A DNA stretch of 64,000 bases. Source: Aeromicrobium sp. (GTDB lineage: Bacteria > Actinomycetota > Actinomycetes > Propionibacteriales > Nocardioidaceae). Location of the stretch: contig NZ_JAGLCD010000010.1 in assembly GCF_023146395.1 (NCBI RefSeq), positions 1 to 64,000 of the forward strand. Reading direction: 5' to 3'. Each line of letters starts with the position of its first letter. The first letter of the stretch is position 1. Below the pieces are notes generated by a model. That model was not told where the DNA came from. It was given only the letters and a program-made list of their open reading frames with translations, and ran no database searches. Shown here in pieces: positions 58,282 through 64,000 of the stretch. Both the position numbers and the translations under genes were made by a program.

Positions 58282-58697
58282 GCGTGATCGAGGGGCTGCA
58301 CCGGCCCGTCGTCGACGGGGTGCGGCTCCCGTTCGCGTGTGTCGATGATGCCGACGGCGGCCGGCACGACGCGGTCGTGAAGGCTCGCGTCATCCGGTGC
58401 GCCCTGAGCCGCATCTGCGGGATCTGCGCCCAGGTGCTCACGCGACCCGTGGCCTTCCTCGGCTCGGCCGAGGAGGCGTCCGCGGGTGAGTTCCTGTTTC
58501 CGCCGTGCCACGCGACGTGCGCCGAGGAAGCGGTGCGCGAGCACGCGCCCCGTGGGGCGGTGCTGGGTCACGCGAAGGCGCCGCAGGAGTGGGTCGTGGT
58601 CACCACGGCCGGCTTCGACCTGGTGCGCCCCACCACGCGGGGTGGGCCGGTGTCGTTCCGGCCGAACTCCGTGATCGGCAGCGCGGTCGTCAGCTGA
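58278..58697 (+). CDS. Hypothetical Cys-rich protein coupled to the desaturase
   Basis: A 139-residue cytoplasmic protein that I do not recognise. It holds CALSRICGICAQVL near residue 42 and FPPCHATCAEEAV near residue 77. That gives five cysteines and a histidine in two clusters, which could bind zinc or an iron-sulfur cluster. The rest (EWVVVTTAGFDLVRPTTRGG) is beta-rich. GTG at 58278 overlaps the desaturase stop by four bases, so its synthesis is coupled to it. Its 3' end overlaps the convergent kinase gene by eight bases. Confidence 0.72.
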   Translation: MSVIEGLHRPVVDGVRLPFACVDDADGGRHDAVVKARVIRCALSRICGICAQVLTRPVAFLGSAEEASAGEFLFPPCHATCAEEAVREHAPRGAVLGHAKAPQEWVVVTTAGFDLVRPTTRGGPVSFRPNSVIGSAVVS

Positions 58698-60153
58698 CGC
58701 TGCTGCGGTCGATCCGCAGCTCGCCGTCCTCGCGTGTCACGCCCACCTGCAACGTGCGGGTGACCGTCTCCGACACGGTCTCGGTCCGCGTGCCCGGGCC
58801 GGGACCCGCGTCGTCGTCATCCTCGTCGTCGTCCTTCTTCTTGCCCTTCTTCTCCTCGGGGCCGGCCGGCACCTCCACGGTCGACGTCACGGTGTACTGC
58901 AGGGTCGCCTCGGCCGTGCCGGCCTCCGGGTCGGTCGTGATCGCGGCGATCACGACACCGGGCATCGAGGCCCAGGAGGCCTGGAACGGCTCGAAGCCCC
59001 CCACGTCGTCGCGCGCCTCGTCGGTCAGCAGGGCGAAACCGGCCCCCGGGTCGGCTGCGGACGTCGTGACGTACTGACGCACGACGGCGTCGATCTCCTC
59101 CGCGGTGGGTGGCGGTGCTGCCGTGCTGGTCTCTGCAGCGTCGGCGAGGTCGGTGGAGTCGTCGCCACCCAGCGCCAGGGCGAACGTGCCGAGGGCGACG
59201 ACCAGGAGTGCTGCGGCAGCGACCACGAGGGCTCGCCGGCGGCCACGGGTGGTCGCGGCTCGGCCGGGCGGGGGCGGGAGGTCAGGCAGGGGCAGTGGCA
59301 CGGGCGGAAGGTCCATGACCGCCGTGCTCGGCTCCTCGACCGTGCCGATCCCGGAGGCGAGGGGCGCGAGCGCGGCGGACGCCTCGGCCGCGCTCGGACG
59401 TGCGGCGGGGTCGTGGCTCATGAGGCGGGCGACGAGGGCCGCCAGGGCCCCGTGTCCCTCGAGCCGCGGCGGGTTGTCGTGGACGATGCGGAACAGCGTG
59501 CCGACGGCGTTCGACGCCTCGCCGTCGGGGGTGGCGTAGGGCGCACGGCCGCTCGCGGCGTGGAACAGGGACGCGCCCAGCGACCACAGGTCGCCGGCCG
59601 GGCCCGCGGTCTCGCCGCGCGCCACCTCGGGCGGCAGGTAGGCGGGGGAGCCGCTGACGTGCCCCGTGCGGGTGAGGGCGTCGTCGCCGTCGCCGCGGGC
59701 GATGCCGAAGTCGGACAGCTTCACGGTGCCCGCGGGGGTCAGCAGGATGTTCGACGGCTTGACGTCACGATGCACGATCCCGGCGGCATGCGCAGCGGCC
59801 AGGGCGTCGGCGACCTGCTGGCCGACCGAGGCGACCTGGGCGGCGGGAAGGGCCCCGTGCGCAGCGATCTCCTGCGAGAGCGTGTGCCCCGCGACCAGCT
59901 CCATGACGAGCCACGACCAGCCCTCGTCGTCCTCGACCAGGTCGTGGACCGCGACCACGTGGGCATCATTGAGCCGGGCCGCGAGCGTGGCCTCCCGATG
60001 CGCGCGGGCACGATCGGGGCCGTCGGAGGTGCCCACGCCGCCCAGCCGCTTGAGCGCGACGGTCCGCCCGAGCAGGGTGTCGTGCGCGCGCCACACCGCG
60101 CCCATGCCGCCCCGACCGATCTCGCTCTCGAGCTCGTACCGTCCTGCGATCAC
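58690..60153 (-). CDS. Membrane Ser/Thr protein kinase (PASTA-less), kinase 1
   Basis: A 487-residue Hanks-type kinase. The cytoplasmic kinase domain (1-265) has GRGGMG at 13-18, catalytic Lys K35 in VALKRL, HRDVKPSN with D130, DFGIA and SPAYLPPEVA. A Pro-rich juxtamembrane stretch follows, then one helix (about 320-342, ALVVAAAALLVVALGTFALAL) and an external domain of about 140 residues interrupted by a Lys/Asp run (EEKKGKKKDDDEDDDD). No PASTA repeats. GTG at 60153 follows TAGCGT by seven bases. It lies 40 bases after a paralogous kinase; the open frame upstream of 60153 is a shadow. Confidence 0.92.
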   Translation of the reverse strand: MIAGRYELESEIGRGGMGAVWRAHDTLLGRTVALKRLGGVGTSDGPDRARAHREATLAARLNDAHVVAVHDLVEDDEGWSWLVMELVAGHTLSQEIAAHGALPAAQVASVGQQVADALAAAHAAGIVHRDVKPSNILLTPAGTVKLSDFGIARGDGDDALTRTGHVSGSPAYLPPEVARGETAGPAGDLWSLGASLFHAASGRAPYATPDGEASNAVGTLFRIVHDNPPRLEGHGALAALVARLMSHDPAARPSAAEASAALAPLASGIGTVEEPSTAVMDLPPVPLPLPDLPPPPGRAATTRGRRRALVVAAAALLVVALGTFALALGGDDSTDLADAAETSTAAPPPTAEEIDAVVRQYVTTSAADPGAGFALLTDEARDDVGGFEPFQASWASMPGVVIAAITTDPEAGTAEATLQYTVTSTVEVPAGPEEKKGKKKDDDEDDDDAGPGPGTRTETVSETVTRTLQVGVTREDGELRIDRSSVS

Positions 60154-60193
60154 CCGCCCGACGCTAGCGGAGGAGCCGAATCGTCGCCCGGCG

Positions 60194-61459
60194 TCAGGGC
60201 GCCGGAAGGAGGGACGGGACTGTTGGCTCGCTCGGCGGCGGGTCCGGGTCTGGGGCGGTCGTCGTGGGCGCTGGCGTCGGCGTCGGTGTGGAGGAGGGGG
60301 TCGCGGACGGAGTCGGCGTCGGGGTGGGGGTCGGGCTCGGCGTCTGCGAGGGGGTCGGCGTGGGGATCGTGGACGGGGTCGGGGAGGTGGACTCGCTCGG
60401 CGCGGGGGTGGAGGGCTCGTCCTCCGGCGTACCGGCGTCGTCCCGGCCCAGGCCGAGGGCCAGCACCCCGAGCAGCACCAGGGCCGCGACGGCGACGATC
60501 CCGGCGACGATCCACGGCGTGCGGTTCGGTGGGTCCGGCTGCACGGCGGCGTAGGCGGCCGTGGGGCTGTCGGGCACCGCTGCGGCCGCGGCGATGACCG
60601 AGGTCGCCTGGGCATCGGGCTCGGGCGCTCCGGCCAGCGGTCCGATGGCCTGCGTCGCCTCGGATCGGGACTCGCCGGCGATGACCGCCAGGGCCACCGC
60701 GGTGCTGGCGGCGTCGGGCCGCTGCTCGGGGTCGTGGTTCATGAGGTCGGCGACGACCGTTGCCAGCTCCCCACGCCCGGTGAGCCGGGGGGCCGGCTCG
60801 TGGACGATGCGGAACAGCACTGCGACCCCGTCGCCCTCGCCGGCGTACGGCGTGTGACCGCTCGCGGCGTGGAACAGGGTCGCGCCGAGCGACCACATGT
60901 CGCCGGCCGGACCGCCGCTCTTGCCGCGGGCGACCTCCGGCGGCAGGTACGCCGGGGAGCCCGTGACCTGACCCGTGCGCGTGACCGACGCATCGTTCTC
61001 GCCGCGAGCGATGCCGAAGTCGGAGAGCTTGGCGGTGCCGTCCTCGGTCAGCAGGATGTTCGACGGCTTGACGTCGCGGTGGGAGATGCCGGCAGCGTGC
61101 GCCGCGGCGAGCGCCTCGGCGACCTGCCGACCGATGCGGGCGATCGCCTCGGTCTGCAACGAGCCCTGGGCGATGGCCTGCGACAACGTGATGCCGGGGA
61201 CGTGCTCCATGACGAGCCAGGTCCACCCCTCGTCGTCCTCGACGAGGTCGTGCACCGAGACGATGTTGGCGTGGTTCAGCTGGGCGGCCAGGAGCGCCTC
61301 GCGGTGTGCGCGCTCGCGTCCGGGCCCGTCGGCCGTGCCGACCTCGCCGAGGCGCTTGAGCGCGACGGTTCGTCCGAGGCGGGTGTCACGGCCGCGCCAC
61401 ACCGCGCCCATTCCGCCGCGGCCAATCTCTTCGTCGAGCTCGTACCGATCTGCGATCAC
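60194..61459 (-). CDS. Membrane Ser/Thr protein kinase, kinase 2
   Basis: A 421-residue paralogue of kinase 1. Kinase motifs GRGGMG at 13-18, K35, HRDVKPSN with D129, DFGIA and SPAYLPPEVARG are intact. One helix (about 318-340, PWIVAGIVAVAALVLLGVLAL) separates it from a short external tail of about 80 residues made almost only of Pro, Thr and Ser (PTPTPSQTPS), a low-complexity wall-spanning stalk with no sensor fold. GTG at 61459 follows TACCGT by seven bases. Duplication of the kinase part and different outside parts suggest a tandem gene pair that has specialised. Confidence 0.92.
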   Translation of the reverse strand: MIADRYELDEEIGRGGMGAVWRGRDTRLGRTVALKRLGEVGTADGPGRERAHREALLAAQLNHANIVSVHDLVEDDEGWTWLVMEHVPGITLSQAIAQGSLQTEAIARIGRQVAEALAAAHAAGISHRDVKPSNILLTEDGTAKLSDFGIARGENDASVTRTGQVTGSPAYLPPEVARGKSGGPAGDMWSLGATLFHAASGHTPYAGEGDGVAVLFRIVHEPAPRLTGRGELATVVADLMNHDPEQRPDAASTAVALAVIAGESRSEATQAIGPLAGAPEPDAQATSVIAAAAAVPDSPTAAYAAVQPDPPNRTPWIVAGIVAVAALVLLGVLALGLGRDDAGTPEDEPSTPAPSESTSPTPSTIPTPTPSQTPSPTPTPTPTPSATPSSTPTPTPAPTTTAPDPDPPPSEPTVPSLLPAP

Positions 61460-61528
61460 CCGCCTGACGGTAACGGAGGCACCCCGATTTGGCTCTCCCG
61501 TCACCGGTCTGTAAAGTGGGGCAGGCGA

Positions 61529-61602
61529 CGCGGGGTGGAGCAGCTCGGTAGCTCGCTGGGCTCATAACCCAGAGGTCGCAGGTTCAAATCCTGCCCCCGC
61601 TA
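61529..61602 (+). tRNA. Initiator tRNA-fMet(CAT)
   Basis: A 74-base cloverleaf without encoded CCA. The first acceptor pair is a C-T mismatch (C1 and T72), and the anticodon stem has three G-C pairs in TGGGCTCATAACCCA; both are initiator hallmarks. T arm GGTTCAAATCC. A strong terminator follows after five bases. The DNA to its right is accessory. Confidence 0.93.
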
Positions 61603-61607
61603 CAAAT

Positions 61608-61643
61608 TTTCAGGCTCGGAATCTACGGATTCCGAGCCTGAAA
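61608..61643 (+). terminator. Rho-independent terminator of tRNA-fMet
   Basis: A perfect 16-base stem (61608-61623 with 61628-61643) and a TACG loop, beginning TTTCAGGCTCGG. The arms start with A/T tracts. Confidence 0.88.
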
Positions 61644-61785
61644 GCATTTAGAGATTTGATCCAGGTACCACTTACGGTCCAAGAACCCGATCCACGAACC
61701 TCCCCGGAGCCTCGGAAACGAAGGCGCTGCGGAGTCGAAGCGGTAGGTGCGGTCCTGTGCGGACCCGGCCGCGCACCTAGGGTGC

Positions 61786-62016
61786 ATGGAGACCACCACG
61801 CCCACGTTGAGCGGACTCGAGCCGCTGATGAGCATCGAGGAACTCTCGGAGTACCTCCACGTGCCGGTCAGGACGCTGTACGACTGGCGCCTCGCTGGCA
61901 AGGGGCCATGCGCCATCCACGTCGGTCGACAATTGCGCTACTTCGTCAGCGACGTGCACGACTGGCTCGCCAGTCAGCGCGAGCGGGAGCCCGGCCATGT
62001 GCCCGACGGGGCGTGA
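61786..62016 (+). CDS. Small helix-turn-helix, excisionase/AlpA-like DNA-binding protein
   Basis: A 76-residue protein with an HTH_17 (MerR-like excisionase) domain: MSIEELSEYLHVPVRTLYDWRLAGKGP, then VGRQLRYFVSDVHDWLASQ (quoted in pieces). Such proteins are recombination directionality factors of integrated elements or small regulators. It is the first gene after the initiator tRNA. The ATG at 61786 has TAGGGT only two bases before it; ATG at 61828 (MSIEEL) is an alternative. Its stop is 15 bases left of the IS481 end; no integrase is visible, perhaps lost with the IS insertion. Confidence 0.8.
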   Translation: METTTPTLSGLEPLMSIEELSEYLHVPVRTLYDWRLAGKGPCAIHVGRQLRYFVSDVHDWLASQREREPGHVPDGA

Positions 62017-62031
62017 TGGCTCATGGCTAGG

Positions 62032-63125
62032 TGTGATGTCCAGGGACGTTATTGTCGACCTGGGTGACGGGTGAAGGCCTCCTGTGGTGAGAGTGGAGCT
62101 GTCTAGGAACCGCTTCACGCACCAGGAGGCCTTCGTGTCCCACGCTAACGCTGCTCTGACTCCTCGCGCCCGGTTGAGGCTCGCGAGACTGATCGTCGAG
62201 GACGGCTGGTCACCCACGGCGGCGGCCAAGATGTTCATGGTCTCGGTGCCGACCGCCCGCAAGTGGGCCGCGAGGTTCCGGTCCGAGGGGCCCGCCGGGA
62301 TGCTCGACCGCTCGAGCCGACCGCGGACGTGTCCGCATCGCACGCCCGAGGTGGTGAAGCGGCGGATCGTCGCGCTGCGATGGCGACGACGGCTTGGTCC
62401 GGTGCAGATCGGTGGTCAACTCGGGGTCGCACCGTCCACCGTTCACGCCGTCCTGGTGCGTTGCCGGCTCAACCGGCTTAGTCACATCGACCGGGTCACC
62501 GGCGAGCCGATCCGCCGTTACGAGCACCCGCACCCGGGGGCGATGATCCACGTCGACGTCACCAAGTTCGCGAACATCCCCCACGGAGGCGGGCACCGCT
62601 TCGTCGGCCGCCAGCGAGGACGAGCCAACGCGATTGCCACCGCGACCAGAACCGGTGAGCGGAGCCCGACCTACCGGCCAGTCATCGGAACCGCATTCGT
62701 GCACACCGTCATCGATGACCACTCTCGCGTCGCCTACGTCGAGATCTGCACCGATGAGAAGGCCGTCACCGCGATCGGAGTCCTGCGCCGGGCCGTGGCC
62801 TGGTTCGCTGACCACGGCGTCACCGTCGAACGAGTGCTGTCCGACAACGGCAGCTGCTATCGCTCTCACCGCTGGCGCGAGGCCTGCAACGAGCTCGGGA
62901 TCGTCCCGAAGAAGACCCGGCCTTACCGGCCCCAGACCAACGGCAAGATCGAACGCTTCCACCGCACCCTCGCCGACGGCTGGGCCTACGCCCGCTTCTA
63001 CTCCAACGAGAACGAACGCCGCTCAGCCCTGCCAGCCTGGATCCACTCCTACAATCACCACCGGACCCACTCCGCCATCGGCGGCCCACCCATCAGCAGG
63101 ATCAACAACCTGCCTGGACATCACA
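62032..63125 (+). mobile_element. IS481-family insertion sequence, complete
   Basis: A 1,094-base element. Its ends are inverted copies of TGTGATGTCCAGG (62032-62044 and 63113-63125), with about 20 of the first 23 bases matching when extended. One transposase gene fills it. The five bases outside each end (CTAGG left, GATGA right) do not match, so no target duplication is seen. This suggests a deletion next to the IS or recombination between two copies. A related end lies at 1-20 in the same orientation. Confidence 0.82.
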
Positions 63126-63130
63126 GATGA
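62135..63130 (+). CDS. IS481-family transposase
   Basis: A 331-residue DDE transposase. An N-terminal HTH (LTPRARLRLARLIVEDGWSPTAAA, and VSVPTARKWAARFRSEG; leader of IS481 proteins) precedes the rve integrase core. The first Asp lies in MIHVDVTKF, the second in VLSDNGSCYRSH, and the Glu in TNGKIERFHRTL. All are intact, so it is probably active. GTG at 62135 has CAGGAGG five to six bases upstream; the frame could begin at 62084. The TGA stop at 63128-63130 lies outside the IS end at 63125, so the last codon and the stop are supplied by flanking DNA. Confidence 0.92.
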   Translation: MSHANAALTPRARLRLARLIVEDGWSPTAAAKMFMVSVPTARKWAARFRSEGPAGMLDRSSRPRTCPHRTPEVVKRRIVALRWRRRLGPVQIGGQLGVAPSTVHAVLVRCRLNRLSHIDRVTGEPIRRYEHPHPGAMIHVDVTKFANIPHGGGHRFVGRQRGRANAIATATRTGERSPTYRPVIGTAFVHTVIDDHSRVAYVEICTDEKAVTAIGVLRRAVAWFADHGVTVERVLSDNGSCYRSHRWREACNELGIVPKKTRPYRPQTNGKIERFHRTLADGWAYARFYSNENERRSALPAWIHSYNHHRTHSAIGGPPISRINNLPGHHR

Positions 63131-63638
63131 GACACACCTGGCCCTCGAGCACATCGCACCTCAGCAGGAGACGAGCGGGTGGAACTCCGACTTTTACAGC
63201 GACAAGGAGATTGTCCACCGCCTTGGCAATCTGGTCCTCGCGCCCGGGGCTGCAAACGCTTCTCTTAGTTCGCGCCCGTGGACCGAGAAGAAGGTGCTGT
63301 ACTCGGCCCTCGGCGCGCCAAGCGCAGATGAGGCGAAGACGGTTCTCACCAATTCTGGGATCGTGTTCGCCCAGAGCACAGAGGATCTAGCAGCGCTGTC
63401 CCGGTACATGCCACATCTCCGCGCGTTGGGCCAGCGGGATGCGGAATGGGATCCAGTCTTTATGGACGACCGGGCCGAGGTATTGCTCCGGCTCGTGTAC
63501 TTGCGCCTGAAGGACTGGCTGGGGCTTACATGGTCGGAGTCGGCCACTGACCCGGTTGTGCAGGTGGCCGATGAGGAGGATGGCGACGTCGACGAGGACA
63601 GCCTGGGGGATGACCTGGACGCGCCGGTCGAACCGTAG
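63126..63638 (+). pseudogene. 5'-deleted DUF1524 (GmrSD/DUF262-type) gene remnant
   Basis: An open frame of about 170 residues starting at the IS end with no start codon of its own: DETHLALEHIAPQQ, IVHRLGNLVLAPGAANASL, SSRPWTEKKVLYSA. This is the C-terminal HNH-like DUF1524 domain that follows DUF262 in GmrSD-type modification-dependent nucleases and related defence proteins. The H-x-x-P in LEHIAP, the HRLGN and the asparagine are conserved. The DUF262 nucleotide-binding half is missing, apparently removed by the IS. The tail is acidic (DEEDGDVDEDSLGDDLD). I infer a dead defence gene. TAG stop at 63636. Confidence 0.78.
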
Positions 63639-63725
63639 AAGGACGCCGTCGCCGCAGAGCGCTTGAGTGGGCTCGTTGGCGAGCTTGATCCGGCCGGTCC
63701 TGGCGTCCGCTAGCGAGGTGGTCCG

Positions 63726-64000
63726 TTAGCGCCGCGGGTCAGGGTCGTGGTTGCGGGCCCGGAAGCGGTTCGCGCGGTGCCACGCGAAGTACACCTCGCG
63801 GTTGCGGTTCCAGGCGGGTGCTCGCTTGCCGTGATGTTGCACGAACGTCAGCGCGTCGGCGGCGGCGAGCACCCGTCCATCCGAATCCACAGCGATATAG
63901 CCCTGCTCAAAGAGTGCGTCGCAGCCGAGCAAACAGGCGGGGAACGCAATGTGGGGGATGTCGAGGCGCTCGGCATCACTGCATGGTGACGGGGCTTGAT
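63726..64000 (-). CDS. Partial unknown protein, C-terminal part, continues past the window
   Basis: An open minus-strand frame from the window edge to the TAA at 63726, at least 91 residues. Readable text: PSPCSDAERLDIPHIAFPACLLGCDALFEQGY, IAVDSDGRVLAAADALTF, APAWNRNREVYFAWHRANRF (given in pieces). The C-x-C spacing and the CDALFEQGYIAVDSDG turn resemble the last zinc knuckle of HNH-type restriction nucleases, but the family cannot be fixed without the N-terminus. Base composition is lower in GC than core genes. It converges on the DUF1524 remnant; 87 bases between them hold nothing clear. Confidence 0.55.
   Translation of the reverse strand, partial: QAPSPCSDAERLDIPHIAFPACLLGCDALFEQGYIAVDSDGRVLAAADALTFVQHHGKRAPAWNRNREVYFAWHRANRFRARNHDPDPRR

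Overview
The window is high-GC, densely coded DNA from an actinobacterium. WhiB2, mycothiol deacetylase MshB, mycoredoxin, UvrD2, a CmtR-type cadmium/lead sensor, a DUF222/13E12 HNH protein and a VanW-type wall protein point to Actinomycetota. The gene orders (CofD-like/whiB2/DUF1025/DUF3499/manB; mshB/fdxA/dapC; mrx1/uvrD2/ABC1 kinase/DUF2342/PDZ-S16 protease/UPF0182) match blocks known from Mycobacterium and Nocardioidaceae. A Nocardioidaceae member (Nocardioides- or Aeromicrobium-like) is my best guess; this is inference from content and order, not from a search.

Layout. 1-25: the last bases of an IS481-type element. 22-1636: two-gene polysaccharide/teichoic-acid ABC exporter. 1661-10310: envelope and development block (TIGR03089 protein, diverged CofD-like protein, WhiB2, GT2 membrane glycosyltransferase, DUF5719, degenerate zincin, DUF3499, phosphomannomutase). 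10387-14298: LRV-tailed membrane protein and an S9 peptidase. 14337-20069: mshB, a small membrane protein, VanW protein, GNAT, ferredoxin and dapC. 20119-21146: metal-sensing pair cmtR plus a CDF exporter. 21230-23181: two CitE/malyl-CoA-lyase-like enzymes. 23315-30858: complete kdpFABCDE potassium operon. 30840-34523: small genes, a repeat-rich spacer, a DUF222-HNH protein and tRNA-Lys. 34587-43814: FAD oxidoreductase, atypical Nramp, HxlR/NmrA pair, glpK, a MerR-GyrI regulator, glpD and a DUF4097 protein. 44127-55793: redox and DNA-repair genes, ABC1 kinase, E1/TOMM-like protein, DUF5679, Nudix, DUF2342, PDZ-S16, PPA1309 and UPF0182. 55967-58697: a DesA3-like desaturase with its reductase. 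58690-61459: two Ser/Thr kinases. 61529-64000: initiator tRNA followed by an accessory segment (HTH/excisionase-like gene, intact IS481-family element, decapitated DUF1524 gene, and a partial gene running off the edge).

Regulation is unusually legible. About twenty genes have a TANNNT-like -10 box ending 6-8 nt before the start codon, which is the signature of leaderless transcripts. Several of these promoters carry clear palindromes or direct repeats next to a regulator gene (cmtR, merR, hxlR, kdp, glpK). Six strong hairpins look like terminators, mostly between convergent genes.

Most of the window is ordinary chromosome. The accessory signals are the two IS481-family ends in the same orientation at both edges, the disrupted DUF1524 gene next to the initiator tRNA, the repeat field before the DUF222-HNH gene, and a related three-part repeat in two convergent intergenic gaps. 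I see no CRISPR array, rRNA operon or prophage.
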